Assembly (NCBI GenBank): GCA_947485165.1
Contig: CANKRG010000007.1
Location: 1-55,705 of the forward strand
Source of the DNA: Comamonadaceae bacterium
GTDB taxonomy: Bacteria; Pseudomonadota; Gammaproteobacteria; Burkholderiales; Burkholderiaceae_C
Reading direction: 5' to 3'
Length of the DNA: 55,705 nt
Shown here: piece after piece, positions 18,023 to 27,511 of the stretch
Position numbering within the stretch: position 1 is the stretch's first letter
How the letters are laid out: each line of letters opens with the position of its first letter
Program-made: the position numbers and the translations under genes
Notes under the pieces: model-generated
Databases searched by the model: none
What the model was told of the DNA's origin: nothing
The model's input: only the letters and a program-made list of their open reading frames with translations

Positions 18023-20578
18023 TTATTGCTGTCGTAGTGTTTCAATCACCGGTCTGCGCAGCACAGACCGCAGCACATAGGTGCCTGCAATCAGCGCCAA
18101 CACCGACCCAGCAAAAGCACCGGCTAGCGGTACCCACAGTTTGATACTCCAGCTGAATTCAAACACATAGCGTGCCATGGCCCAGCCGATTGCCACCGCA
18201 ATGATGCTGGCTAAGAAACCCGCTAACAGGCCCACACCGGCCAGTTCAGCCCCTTGCACTTGCCGCAACAGTTTGCCGCCAGCGCCGAGGGCGCGCATCA
18301 CGGCAAATTCTTTGGCACGTTCGTCCTTGGTGGCTGTAATAGCAGTCAGCAACACAACCACACCGGCTGCCAAGGTGAACGCAAACAAAAACTCAACAGC
18401 GCGAATCACTTGATCGAGCACTTTTTGAATTTGCGACAGCGTCGCGCTCATGTCCACATTGGTGATGTTGGGATAGTTTTTGACGAGTGCATTGTCAAAG
18501 GCCGCACTGTTATTGCCTTCTGTTGCGGGCGCACGAAATGCACCCATGTACGTTACAGGCACGCCTGCCAATTGCGCGACTGGGAACATCACATAAAAGT
18601 TAGCCCGCATCGAGCCCCAATCTACTTTGCGGATGGAACTCACCTTGCTCTCAAGCATCATGCCGCCCACGTCAAAGCGCAGTTTGTCACCCATGGCCAG
18701 ATTCAAGGTTTTCGACACGCTTTCTTCCACGCTTACGCCGCCGCTTTCCTCGGGTGTCCATGCGCCGGCCGTGACGATGTTGTGCGCAGGTAAAGCAGCG
18801 CTGTTGGATAAATTGAACTCTCTATCCAGCATGCGCTTGGCACGGTCGTCTGCAAAATTGTCTGGTTTCACATCTGCGTTATTAATCGCCACCAAACGCC
18901 CGCGAATCATGGGGTACCAGTCATAATTTTTGATACCCGCCTGCTTCAGCGTTTGTTGAAAACTCTCGCTTTGCTCAGGCATCACATTGATGACAAAGCG
19001 GTTGGGTGCATCGGGCGGTGTGGCTTTGCGCCAGCTGTCGAGCAAGTCGGTTCGCAGCAGCACCAATAAAATCAAAGCCAGCAGCCCGAGCGACAACGCG
19101 CTGATTTGCACCACCGCAAATGCTGGTCGCGCCGTGAGCTGCCGCGTTGCCAGCACCAGCCAGCGCGGAGCGGTGGCATCGTTCACACTGATGCGCAGCA
19201 GTTTGATGGCCAAGTAGCTGATGCCCGCAAACAGCACCACAGCCGCCGCAAAACCACCGACAGTGATCAAAGCCAGTTTCAAATCACTGCTGGTTGCCAG
19301 TAACAGCGTCACAAACCCCGCCAGGCCCAAACTCAGCACGGCCAACGAAGCCGGTTTCAAGCTGCCCACATCGCGCCGAATCACCCGCAGCGGCGGCACT
19401 TGCGCCAGCTGCAACACAGGTGGCAGACCAAATGCCAGCAGCAGCGTCATGCCCATGCCCAAACCAAATGCGACCGGCCACAACGACGCAGCAGGCAAGC
19501 TCGATTCAATCAACCCCGCCAGCAGCAACACAAACACATAGTGCACCGCATAGCCAATCAACACACCCAGCGCACTGGCAAACAGCCCAACCAGTGCAAA
19601 TTCAAAGGTATAGCTCAGCCCAATATTGCGCTGGCTCTGCCCCAGCACGCGCAGCATCGCGCAATCGTCCAAATGCTTAGCCGCAAAGCCCCGCGCTGCT
19701 AAAGCTACTGCCACAGCGCTCAGCAGGGCGGCGAGCAGGGCGATCAAGCTCAAAAACTTCTCGGCTCTGTCCAGTGTTTGCTTCATCTCCGGCCGCCCGC
19801 TCTCGAACGATTCCAGCCGCACGCCGGCGATGTTTTGTGTCTTGGCAAAATCCACAAACGCCTTCATGGCCTTATCCGCCACCGGCCCGCCCGAACCCGT
19901 GCCCGCCACGGCAAACCGATACGTCACCCGGCTGGCCGGTTGAATCAAGCCAGTCGCCGCCATGCCCGCCATGTTGACCATCACGCGCGGTGCGAAATTG
20001 GCAAACCCTGCGCCGCGGTCAGGTTCAGCCGTGATGATTTGGCCAATCCGCAGCTCCGCATCGCCCAGCAATAGCTTGTCGCCGACCTGCAAACCTATGC
20101 CATCCAGCAATGCGGCATCTACCCAAGCTTCGCCCACTGCGGGCACAGCGCGTGTTTTAGCGGGTTCTGAGCCTGGTTTTGATGTGATTTGTAAACTCCC
20201 CCGCAGCGGGTAAGCCTCGCTCACCGCTTTCAGCGCGACAAGTTTGGTCATGGGGTCGGTTTGTCCAACCGCCTGTGGGGTGGATGCTGCTCTGGCCATC
20301 GTCGGAAACCCCAGCGTAAACGCCGTCTGCAGCCCCAGTTGCTTGGCTTTATCGATAAATACCTGTGGCGTGGGGTTGTCGCTAGAAATGACCGCGTCGC
20401 CCCCCAACAGCTGGCGCGCATCCCGCTGCAGCCCACCGTTCAGCCTATCCGCAAAAAACCCCACCGCCGTCAGCGCCGCCACTGCTAGCGCCACCGCCAA
20501 AACCAGCAACCGCAGTTCCCCCGCCCGCAAGTCCCGCCAAAGTGACCGCCACCCCAATACGTAAAATGCTGTGTTCAT
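18023..20578 (-). CDS. Large FtsX-type ABC transporter permease (YbbP-like)
   Basis: An 851-residue inner-membrane protein. It has an N-terminal helix (LLVLAVALAVAALTAVGFFADRL), a large periplasmic MacB-PCD-like domain, and two FtsX cores: LIALLAALLSAVAVALAARG near residue 275 and FLFAFTLAAGVVVLLTAITATKDERAKEFAVMRALG near 740. DDCAMLRVLG and AVMRALGAGG are the ATPase-contact motifs. Members act in lipid or lipoprotein export or as mechanotransmission machines. The usual small partner ATPase (YbbA/LolD type) is not adjacent in the window, so the role is open. It is convergent with the ribosomal block. Confidence 0.85.
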   Translation of the reverse strand: MNTAFYVLGWRSLWRDLRAGELRLLVLAVALAVAALTAVGFFADRLNGGLQRDARQLLGGDAVISSDNPTPQVFIDKAKQLGLQTAFTLGFPTMARAASTPQAVGQTDPMTKLVALKAVSEAYPLRGSLQITSKPGSEPAKTRAVPAVGEAWVDAALLDGIGLQVGDKLLLGDAELRIGQIITAEPDRGAGFANFAPRVMVNMAGMAATGLIQPASRVTYRFAVAGTGSGGPVADKAMKAFVDFAKTQNIAGVRLESFESGRPEMKQTLDRAEKFLSLIALLAALLSAVAVALAARGFAAKHLDDCAMLRVLGQSQRNIGLSYTFEFALVGLFASALGVLIGYAVHYVFVLLLAGLIESSLPAASLWPVAFGLGMGMTLLLAFGLPPVLQLAQVPPLRVIRRDVGSLKPASLAVLSLGLAGFVTLLLATSSDLKLALITVGGFAAAVVLFAGISYLAIKLLRISVNDATAPRWLVLATRQLTARPAFAVVQISALSLGLLALILLVLLRTDLLDSWRKATPPDAPNRFVINVMPEQSESFQQTLKQAGIKNYDWYPMIRGRLVAINNADVKPDNFADDRAKRMLDREFNLSNSAALPAHNIVTAGAWTPEESGGVSVEESVSKTLNLAMGDKLRFDVGGMMLESKVSSIRKVDWGSMRANFYVMFPVAQLAGVPVTYMGAFRAPATEGNNSAAFDNALVKNYPNITNVDMSATLSQIQKVLDQVIRAVEFLFAFTLAAGVVVLLTAITATKDERAKEFAVMRALGAGGKLLRQVQGAELAGVGLLAGFLASIIAVAIGWAMARYVFEFSWSIKLWVPLAGAFAGSVLALIAGTYVLRSVLRRPVIETLRQQ

Positions 20579-20727
20579 GCTGTACCTTAACTTAGAAGTG
20601 CCTAAATTGCCCGCAAATGGCAGCTAGTCTGACTAGGAAGTGAGGGTATTTGGTGAAAAATCTAGTCGAATATGACGTTTTGCACCTTAAATCCGGGTGC
20701 GCAATAAAAAAAGGTGCTAAATATGAC

Positions 20728-20773
20728 TCTAGCCAGCGTATTTATTGCCTAAGGTGCTATTAAAAATATAGCA
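20728..20773 (+). repeat. 46-nt interspersed element, intergenic copy downstream of fdhD
   Basis: It starts TCTAGCCAGCGTATTTATTG, continues CCTAAGG and ends TGCTATTAAAAATATAGCA. I use this copy as reference. The upstream AAATATGAC stretch resembles the flanks of the 7364 and 40495 copies. The right part folds as TGCTAT/ATAGCA. It lies between fdhD and the permease gene and might act as a 3' end structure for the formate cluster. Confidence 0.9.
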
Positions 20774-20795
20774 ATTATGCGCTAAAATTGATTAT

Positions 20796-21629
20796 TTATT
20801 CAACTTTAGCCGTCTGCCAAACCACCCGCTCAGGCGCTGAAAAGCACAGAAAGCGTTTGTTCGTGGCGCGGCCAATGGCGCATAGGCTTAGTTTTTGCGC
20901 TAAGGCCAAGCCCATTTCCGTCATGCCGCTGCGAGAGACGACGACGGGGATACCCATTTGGGCGGATTTCATGACCATTTCGCTGGTTAAACGACCTGTG
21001 GTGTAGAACACTTTGTTGCCGCCCTGCACGCTGGCGGGGTCTTGCAGCCACATCCAGCCGGCGATGGTGTCAATGGCGTTGTGGCGGCCGACGTCTTCGA
21101 CGAACATCATTAGTTCGGCAGTTTCAGGGCTCTCTGGCAGCGCGGAAAACAGCGCACAGCCATGCACAGAGCCGGCTTGCTTGTAGACGCTGTCTTGCAG
21201 ACGTATGGCGTTGGTGATGGTTTCCAGCTGGGCTTGGGTGACTGTGGAATCGGGCAGGGTGACACTGTCAAACGCGCCCAACAAGTCGCCAAACACACTG
21301 CCTTGGCCACAGCCGGTGGTGACGACGCGTTTTTCAGTGCGTTTTTCAATATCGGTGATACCGTGGCGGGTTTTGACGGCGGCAGCGCCGACCTCCCAAT
21401 CGACGGTGATGGATTCAATCTCAGCAATCGAATCAACCAAGCGCTGGTTGCGTAAATAGCCCAACACCAGCCATTCAGGCTGCGCGCCCAAGGTCATCAG
21501 CGTGACAAGCTCGCGCTTGTCAACGTAAACCGTCAGTGCGCGTTCTGCAGGTATAAAAAGGGTGCGATTCTGTCCGTGTTCGTCAACTGCTATCACCTCA
21601 CGCACCAAGGGTGCGTGGGACTGGGTCAA
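20796..21629 (-). CDS. fdhD: Formate dehydrogenase sulfurtransferase/accessory protein FdhD
   Basis: A 277-residue protein that inserts a sulfur into the molybdenum cofactor of formate dehydrogenases, taking it from IscS. Seen: ALTVYVDKREL, the EWLVLGYLRNQRLV helix, TTGCGQGSVFGDL in the catalytic loop, and GGNKVFYTTGRLTSEMVMKSAQMG with PVVVSRSGMTEMGLALAQ. The E. coli protein has a Cys-x2-Cys pair in that loop; here only one cysteine (TGCGQG) is visible. It is the last gene of the formate cluster and would serve both dehydrogenases. Confidence 0.93.
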   Translation of the reverse strand: MTQSHAPLVREVIAVDEHGQNRTLFIPAERALTVYVDKRELVTLMTLGAQPEWLVLGYLRNQRLVDSIAEIESITVDWEVGAAAVKTRHGITDIEKRTEKRVVTTGCGQGSVFGDLLGAFDSVTLPDSTVTQAQLETITNAIRLQDSVYKQAGSVHGCALFSALPESPETAELMMFVEDVGRHNAIDTIAGWMWLQDPASVQGGNKVFYTTGRLTSEMVMKSAQMGIPVVVSRSGMTEMGLALAQKLSLCAIGRATNKRFLCFSAPERVVWQTAKVE

Positions 21630-21646
21630 GTAGGGAAGGGGCGCGT

Positions 21647-22054
21647 TCAGGATTTTTTAGCCGGCGCAGCCACCACAGCGGGTGCGGCTTTGGCGGCTGG
21701 GGCTGCCGGTTTCGCTGCTGCTGCGGCTACTGCCGGCGTTGCTGGTGCTGCAGCTGCGGCTGGTGCAGCAACGTCAGGCACGGGAAATACAAAAGCACCT
21801 GGGTCAGCACAGGGGGGCATCGTAGCAGCTGGTTTGGCATTGGCGGCTGTCTTGCGGTAATGCGCTGCTGATTTGTCTTGGTATTTGCAAAGCAAGAAAC
21901 TATCAACTTTGCCAGACCACGCCGTTTTTGCGGCTGTTTCAGCGGCTTTGAGCTTGGCTTCGTCCGACAACACGGGGGCAGGAATTTTAGCGGCAGCAAC
22001 TGTTGCAAACAAGGCAACGACTGTGAATGCGGTGAGTGCGAATAGTTTTTTCAT
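21647..22054 (-). CDS. Small exported Ala/Pro-rich protein of the fdh operon
   Basis: A hypothetical protein of 135 residues starting MKKLFALTAFTVVALFATVAAA, a Sec signal peptide. The ORF track starts at 22123, but GAGGA before the ATGATG pair at 22057/22054 fits the signal peptide. The mature part has a short domain with two cysteines (SFLLCKYQDKSAAHYRK and MPPCADPGAFVFP), then a low-complexity Ala/Pro/Lys tail that could reach into the envelope. It is 10 nt downstream of the cytochrome b subunit gene. A role with the periplasmic formate dehydrogenase is inferred from position only. Confidence 0.7.
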   Translation of the reverse strand: MKKLFALTAFTVVALFATVAAAKIPAPVLSDEAKLKAAETAAKTAWSGKVDSFLLCKYQDKSAAHYRKTAANAKPAATMPPCADPGAFVFPVPDVAAPAAAAAPATPAVAAAAAKPAAPAAKAAPAVVAAPAKKS

Positions 22055-22064
22055 CATCAATTCC

Positions 22065-23270
22065 TCAAACTTGTACAGATTTTGTAGCGAGCACTGCATC
22101 AGCAGCAACAGCTGTGCGATCACGCGGAATTTTGCCAGCGTTCACGTCATCCAACCACAACTCATGGTGGTGTTTCGCCCAGTTGTCATCCACGTAGCCT
22201 GTTTTCATGCCTTGGTATGTGCCTTCGGTGCCGATGGTGCCTAGGTAAATGTGACCTATGAATACAACCATCATCAAAACAGTAGCGACAGCGTGAACCA
22301 TATGTGAAATTTGCATCATACTGCGGTCGTAACTAAGACCGGGAATGAGTTTATCCATCACCAGCCCAGAAGCGATGACAATGATTCCCAAGAGAAACGC
22401 ACCACCCCAGAACATCACTTTTTCTCCGGCGTTAAAGCGAGCAGCTTTGATATGCTCTTTAGAGAACAAACCACCACCCTTGAGCAACCAATTCAAATCG
22501 CCTTTGGCTGGCATGTTGTCACGTACGAAGGTGAAGATAACAATGATGAGTGATACGGCAAAAACAGGACCTGCAAAGTTGTGTGCATTTTTTAAGATGT
22601 AAGCGAGGTAGCCAAACAAAGCTTTACCTATGATTGGCATTAAAAAATATTGACCAAAGGCCATGACCAAACCCGAAATTGCCAAAATACTGAACGCAAT
22701 GGCGTTGGCCCAATGCGCTGAGCGCTCAAAAGGTGTGAATCGCTCAATTTTGCGTCCCGTTGGTGCGTCATCCAATTTGACAGCACCTAGACGCCAATAG
22801 TACAAACCCAATCCGCCCAATACAATCAAAAGCAAAGCGCCGCCGTAGGGAATAATCAAGCCATTGCGCACTTGTCGCCACGCTTCTCCCGCATTGGTCA
22901 AGCGAGAGCCTGGGTATTGCGTGAAGGGTTGAATCAAAATGCCCGCTTCTGGTGCGGTGTCTTTAGGGTAGCTAGTGAAACCCTCAACGCCGGCACCGAC
23001 TTGACGCCACATAGGTGCATTGTTGCCAGGCTGAACCTTGCCGCGTTCTGCATTGCTTTGTTTGGCGTACCCTGGTTCAAGACTGGCTTCAGGCTTGATG
23101 TCCATGATGTTGGCACTTTGAATGCCACCTTGCGTTGCAGCTGGTGGTACCAAGTCAGGTGCAGTGGCAGCAGTAGCAGTCGCTGGCGAAGGTGCCTGAG
23201 CAAATGCCGTGCCGTGCATTGCCAAAGCAAGACCGACTGTTGTGAAAGTCGCAATGAATGACCGCAGCAT
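22065..23270 (-). CDS. Formate dehydrogenase gamma subunit (cytochrome b556)
   Basis: A 401-residue membrane anchor that passes electrons from the beta subunit to quinone. A signal peptide (MLRSFIATFTTVGLALAMHG...AFAQA) and a Pro/Ala-rich periplasmic segment precede five hydrophobic helices. Candidate haem ligands are the histidines in FERSAHWANAIAF, KNAHNFAGPVF and HMVHAVATVLMMVVFIGHIYLG. E. coli FdnI has only four helices and about 217 residues, so the N-terminal half is an addition typical of the betaproteobacterial type. It follows the small lipoprotein gene after 12 nt. Confidence 0.92.
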   Translation of the reverse strand: MLRSFIATFTTVGLALAMHGTAFAQAPSPATATAATAPDLVPPAATQGGIQSANIMDIKPEASLEPGYAKQSNAERGKVQPGNNAPMWRQVGAGVEGFTSYPKDTAPEAGILIQPFTQYPGSRLTNAGEAWRQVRNGLIIPYGGALLLIVLGGLGLYYWRLGAVKLDDAPTGRKIERFTPFERSAHWANAIAFSILAISGLVMAFGQYFLMPIIGKALFGYLAYILKNAHNFAGPVFAVSLIIVIFTFVRDNMPAKGDLNWLLKGGGLFSKEHIKAARFNAGEKVMFWGGAFLLGIIVIASGLVMDKLIPGLSYDRSMMQISHMVHAVATVLMMVVFIGHIYLGTIGTEGTYQGMKTGYVDDNWAKHHHELWLDDVNAGKIPRDRTAVAADAVLATKSVQV

Positions 23271-23282
23271 AGTTGAGTCCTT

Positions 23283-23510
23283 TTAGTTGACTTTGGAATA
23301 CTCGTTTTGAGTATTTTGCATACGGGCTTTTAGTTGCTGCTCCCAACCCGCTTTATCGCCAGCTTTCCAGCCAGGAGCGGTAAAAGATGCCACACCGGTG
23401 CCAGCGTAAGGTGCTGTGTCATTTTTTGGTGTCCCAGAGGTTTGTTGTTTGTCGCCACAGGCAACCAAAGCTGCCGCTGCAATAACCATGAATGCTGTCT
23501 TTTTCATCAT
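23283..23510 (-). CDS. Small lipoprotein of the fdh operon
   Basis: A 75-residue protein MMKKTAFMVIAAAALVACGD with a lipobox LVAC, so it is probably anchored to a membrane by Cys18. The mature 57 residues contain VASFTAPGWKAGDKAGWEQQLKAR without cysteines. The ATGATG start overlaps the fdhB stop by 4 nt, which implies coupled synthesis. It stands between the iron-sulfur and cytochrome subunits, so a structural or assembly role is likely but unproven. I do not recognise a named family. Confidence 0.75.
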   Translation of the reverse strand: MMKKTAFMVIAAAALVACGDKQQTSGTPKNDTAPYAGTGVASFTAPGWKAGDKAGWEQQLKARMQNTQNEYSKVN

Positions 23511-24127
23511 TTTGCTCCTACTGCAGGTGCTTGACCAGCTTGCTTAGAGCCATAAGCCGTACCCCAACCCCAAACTTCTGCGCCTTTGCCGCGCTTGAGC
23601 ACACGGTTGCGGAAAATGTCTGCAATCACGTCGCCATCACCCGCCAAGAGCGCTTTGGTAGAGCATTGCTCAGCACAAGCAGGCAGTTTGCCTTCAGCCA
23701 AGCGGTTGCGACCATATTTCTCGAATTCGGCTTGGCTGCCGTTGGCTTCCGGGCCGCCTGCACAGAAGGTGCATTTGTCCATTTTGCCGCGTACGCCAAA
23801 GGTGCCTTGTGATGGAAACTGTGGTGCACCAAACGGGCAAGCGTAGGAGCAGTAGCCGCAGCCGATGCACACGTCTTTGTCATGCAAGACCACACCTTCG
23901 TCGGTGCGATAAAAGCAATTGACGGGGCAGACCGCCATACATGGTGCGTCGCTGCAATGCATACATGCCACAGAGATCGATTTTTCACCAGGAACGCCAT
24001 CGTTCAAGGTGACCACGCGGCGGCGATTCACACCCCAAGGGACTTCGTTTTCGTTTTTGCAAGCCGTTACACAGCCATTGCATTCGATGCAGCGCTCTGC
24101 ATCACAGACAAATTTCATGCGTGCCAT
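23507..24127 (-). CDS. Formate dehydrogenase beta subunit, four-cluster ferredoxin type
   Basis: A 206-residue iron-sulfur protein of the DmsB/FdnH/Fdh3B family that wires the catalytic subunit to the cytochrome. Four cysteine groups are visible: CIECNGCVTAC, CMHCSDAPCMAVCPVNC, CIGCGYCSYACP and CTFC with a late CAEQC. It lacks the C-terminal membrane helix of E. coli FdnH. The gene is 11 nt downstream of the alpha subunit gene and overlaps the lipoprotein gene. Confidence 0.94.
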   Translation of the reverse strand: MARMKFVCDAERCIECNGCVTACKNENEVPWGVNRRRVVTLNDGVPGEKSISVACMHCSDAPCMAVCPVNCFYRTDEGVVLHDKDVCIGCGYCSYACPFGAPQFPSQGTFGVRGKMDKCTFCAGGPEANGSQAEFEKYGRNRLAEGKLPACAEQCSTKALLAGDGDVIADIFRNRVLKRGKGAEVWGWGTAYGSKQAGQAPAVGAK

Positions 24128-24138
24128 GGTTTGACTCC

Positions 24139-27102
24139 TTATGCTTTCTCGACGTTACAGATCGTCGTTTTGGTTTCTTGCATCATGGTCACGCTGTCAT
24201 AACCATATGTTGTCGCTGTGTTGACAGCCTCGCCGCGAATCACGGGCGCTGCACCATTCGGGTAGTAGACCAGCATGTCAGCACCTTGCCAGCGTCCTGA
24301 GAAGTGGAACGGCAAGAAGACGGTATCTGGACCCACACGCTCTGTCACCAAAGCTTGCACATTCAAGCGTGCGCCGGTAGGTGACGATACCCAAGCGCGG
24401 CCACCATTGGTGATGCCTTTTTCAGCCGCTATTTTCGGGTTAATCTCGATAAACATCTCTTGCTGCAATTCGGCCAACCAAGGGTTAGAACGCGTCTCTT
24501 CACCGCCGCCTTCGTACTCCGTCAAACGACCAGACGTCATGATGAACGGGAACTTCTCATGCAATTTGTCCGCAATGTTCTTTTGTTGGATCGTTTTGTA
24601 CAAAGTGGGCATGCGCCAAAAGGCTTTCTTGTCGTCATGCGTTGGGTACTTGGCCACCAAATCAGGACGGGTGCCATACAGAGGCTCACGGTGCTGTGGA
24701 ACTGGATCTGGGAAGTTCCACACCACGGCACGCGCTTTGGCATTGCCAAACGGATGGCAACCATGCACTTGCATGACGACACGTTGAATGCCGCCCGTCA
24801 AGTCTGTCTTCCAATTTTTGCCTTCGGCACCCGCTTTTTCTGTATCGGTCAAATCATCCCACCAGCCGAGTTTTTTCAACAGCACGTGGTCAAATTCTGG
24901 GTAACCCGTCGTGATATCTGCGCCCAATGAATGTGAGCCATCTTCCGACAACAAGCTCTTACCTTCACGCTCCACACCAAAGTTAGCGCGGAAGTTACCA
25001 CCACCGTCCATCACGTGTTTGGAGGTGTCATACAAGTTAGGCGAGCCTGGGTGCTTCATCGACGCATTGCCGTAGCAAGGCCATGGCAAACCGAAGTAAT
25101 CACCTGTAAAGTCGTAACCCGTTTCTTTGTCTTTCGCACTGCCTTTGGCTTTGAGCGTTTTGACATCAAACACATGCATATTGCGCATGTGGGCTTTCAA
25201 GCGCTCAGGGCTTTGGCCGGTGTAGCCGATGGTCCAAACGCCTTTGTTGATTTCGCGCAAAATATCTTCAGGCACCGGTTCATCCATGCCGCCTACTTTT
25301 TGCATTTTGTAGTTGACAGACAGTTCTTTGCCAAAACCTAGCTTGTTAGCAAACTGCTGCATGATCATGTGATCGCTGCGGCTTTCCCACAATGGCTCTA
25401 TGACTTTTTCACGCCATTGGAGTGAACGATTTGATGCCGTCACAGAACCACTGGTTTCAAACTGCGTCGCAGCGGGTAGCAAATACACCGCACGGCTCGC
25501 GTTCAAATCTTCTGCCTTGCCCGGCATGGCTGCCATCGCTGCGGTGGCTGACGGATAGGGATCGACCACGACGAGCAAATCTAGTTTGTCCATCGCACGT
25601 TTCATTTCCAAACCACGCGTTTGCGAGTTGGGCGCATGGCCCCACATGAAGACACCACGCAAGTTGGAATCTTGGTCGATCAGCTCGTTTTTCTCAAGCA
25701 CGCCGTCAATCCAGCGTGACACGGTTATACCTGGCTTGCTCATCATCGCTGCTGTTGCAAACTGTTTTTTGATCCACTCAAAATCAACACCCCAGACTTT
25801 CGCGAAGTGTTTCCAAGCGCCTTCGACGATGCCGTAGTAGCCTGGCAATGAGTCAGGGTTAGGACCCACATCAGTCGCGCCTTGCACATTGTCATGGCCA
25901 CGGAAAATGTTGGTTCCGCCGCCTGATTTGCCAACGTTACCTAATGCTAACTGCAAAATACAGGTTGCTCGAACCACTGCGTTACCCGTTGTGTGCTGGG
26001 TTTGCCCCATACACCAGACCACTGTGCTTGGGCGGTTCTCGCTCAGCATAGTCGCCACTTTCAAAACTTGCGCTTCTTTCACACCACAAGCTTCTTCAAC
26101 TTTGTCTGGTGTCCATTTAGCCAAGACTTCAGCTTTGACAGTCTCCATGCCGTACACACGGTCGTTGATGTATTTGGTGTCCTCCCAATTGTTCTTGAAG
26201 ATGTGGTAGAGCACGCCAAATACAAACGGAATGTCTGAGCCTGAGCGAATACGCACAAACTCGTCCGACTTGGCCGCCGTACGCGTGTAGCGCGGGTCAA
26301 CCACAATCATTTTGGTGCCAGTTTCTTTGGCATGCAACATGTGCAACATGCTGACTGGGTGCGCTTCGGCAGCATTCGAGCCAATGTACATCGCGCACTT
26401 GCTGTTTTGCATGTCGTTGTACGAATTGGTCATCGCGCCATAACCCCAGGTGTTGGCGACACCAGCAACCGTTGTTGAATGGCAAATACGCGCTTGGTGG
26501 TCACAGTTGTTGCTGCCCCAAAAGCTGACGAATTTACGTAACAAATAAGCTTGCTCGTTGTTGTGCTTGGAAGAACCAACAAAATAAACGCTGTCTGGGC
26601 CGCTGGCCTTTTTCAGCTCCATCATTTTGGCGCTGATTTCAGTCAGTGCGGTGTCCCAGCTGATGCGCTCATACTTGCCGTTGACCAATTTCATGGGATA
26701 ACGCAAGCGGAACTCACCGTGACCATGCTCACGCAAAGCTGCACCTTTGGCACAGTAAGAGCCTAAATTGATAGGCGAATCAAACACAGGCTCTTGGCGA
26801 ACCCAGACACCATTTTCAACAATGGCATCTACCGCGCAGCCGACTGAGCAATGTGAGCAAACCGTACGTTTGATTTCAATTTTTCCTGCGCCTAATATTG
26901 AAGCGCCTTCTGCAGCCTGCGCTTTTTTCACGAGCGTCAACTGAGTCGCTGCAATACCTACACCAACGCCTAAACCGGAGCGGCGCAAAAACGCGCGGCG
27001 GTCCATGGTGGGCAGGGCTTGTGAAATGCCTCTGCGTAGGCTATGCACGAAGGGTGAGCGAGCTGCGTTCTCAGCAGTGCTTGTTTTTTTAGTTAATAAC
27101 AT
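24139..27102 (-). CDS. Tat-exported molybdopterin formate dehydrogenase, alpha subunit (Cys type)
   Basis: A 987-residue catalytic subunit oxidising formate in the periplasm. The ORF track starts at a TTG (27114); the ATG at 27102 sits behind TTGGAGAG and is preferred. A Tat signal DRRAFLRRSGLG lies near residue 36. The 4Fe-4S motif is CSHCSVGCAVDAIV, and the active-site region reads HQARICHSTTVAGVANTWG, so cysteine replaces selenocysteine. Later come WCMGQTQHTTGNAVVRA and, in the C-terminal domain, PFHFSGRWQG. The length is near that of FdnG (1015). Confidence 0.95.
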   Translation of the reverse strand: MLLTKKTSTAENAARSPFVHSLRRGISQALPTMDRRAFLRRSGLGVGVGIAATQLTLVKKAQAAEGASILGAGKIEIKRTVCSHCSVGCAVDAIVENGVWVRQEPVFDSPINLGSYCAKGAALREHGHGEFRLRYPMKLVNGKYERISWDTALTEISAKMMELKKASGPDSVYFVGSSKHNNEQAYLLRKFVSFWGSNNCDHQARICHSTTVAGVANTWGYGAMTNSYNDMQNSKCAMYIGSNAAEAHPVSMLHMLHAKETGTKMIVVDPRYTRTAAKSDEFVRIRSGSDIPFVFGVLYHIFKNNWEDTKYINDRVYGMETVKAEVLAKWTPDKVEEACGVKEAQVLKVATMLSENRPSTVVWCMGQTQHTTGNAVVRATCILQLALGNVGKSGGGTNIFRGHDNVQGATDVGPNPDSLPGYYGIVEGAWKHFAKVWGVDFEWIKKQFATAAMMSKPGITVSRWIDGVLEKNELIDQDSNLRGVFMWGHAPNSQTRGLEMKRAMDKLDLLVVVDPYPSATAAMAAMPGKAEDLNASRAVYLLPAATQFETSGSVTASNRSLQWREKVIEPLWESRSDHMIMQQFANKLGFGKELSVNYKMQKVGGMDEPVPEDILREINKGVWTIGYTGQSPERLKAHMRNMHVFDVKTLKAKGSAKDKETGYDFTGDYFGLPWPCYGNASMKHPGSPNLYDTSKHVMDGGGNFRANFGVEREGKSLLSEDGSHSLGADITTGYPEFDHVLLKKLGWWDDLTDTEKAGAEGKNWKTDLTGGIQRVVMQVHGCHPFGNAKARAVVWNFPDPVPQHREPLYGTRPDLVAKYPTHDDKKAFWRMPTLYKTIQQKNIADKLHEKFPFIMTSGRLTEYEGGGEETRSNPWLAELQQEMFIEINPKIAAEKGITNGGRAWVSSPTGARLNVQALVTERVGPDTVFLPFHFSGRWQGADMLVYYPNGAAPVIRGEAVNTATTYGYDSVTMMQETKTTICNVEKA

Positions 27103-27181
27103 GAAACTCTCCAATAAACTTGGGGTTGTTTGGGAATGTTTGGGACTCTAGGTTTGTTCAAGTGCAGAACAAGACGCGGCA

Positions 27182-27385
27182 TTAAACCAGGGTCGTTTTG
27201 TAATACTGTTTGACGTGTTCACTGAGCACATAGCCGCCACCCGTAGCAGGCGCCGGCTTGAGCACTTCCGCAATGGCAGCAGGTGCTGGTGACTTGATCA
27301 AGGTGGCTGATGCAACAGCTGCACCCGCTACGCTAGCAGTGATGAAAAAACCTCGGCGTGAGGCTTTGTTTGTAATTTCTTGCAT
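27182..27385 (-). CDS. Formate dehydrogenase region Tat-target small protein
   Basis: A 67-residue protein whose ORF-track start (27415) is too far upstream; the ATG at 27385 lies 6 nt behind TTGGAG. It begins MQEITNKASRRGFFITASVAG with a twin-arginine motif and a hydrophobic stretch, and ends GGYVLSEHVKQYYKTTLV. Short proteins like this regularly precede exported formate dehydrogenase genes. The conserved C-terminal HVKQYYKT tail suggests it travels with, or contacts, the enzyme. The function is not known. Confidence 0.82.
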   Translation of the reverse strand: MQEITNKASRRGFFITASVAGAAVASATLIKSPAPAAIAEVLKPAPATGGGYVLSEHVKQYYKTTLV

Positions 27386-27511
27386 GGTTTTACTCCAAGG
27401 TCTTCGCGCAATCATTCAACGAAATATTCGAATGCATGCTTACTGTAACTCAAAAATAACCACATAGGCAAATAAATGCCTAGGGAAAACGCGGATGTTA
27501 AGAAAATAAAT

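Noticed and set aside
18254-18793. 179-aa plus-strand ORF opposite the permease gene
   Set aside because: Antisense shadow; no ribosome-binding site and low-complexity composition.
24139-27102. Selenocysteine in the exported formate dehydrogenase
   Set aside because: The active-site codon encodes cysteine (RICHS) and no in-frame TGA interrupts the gene.
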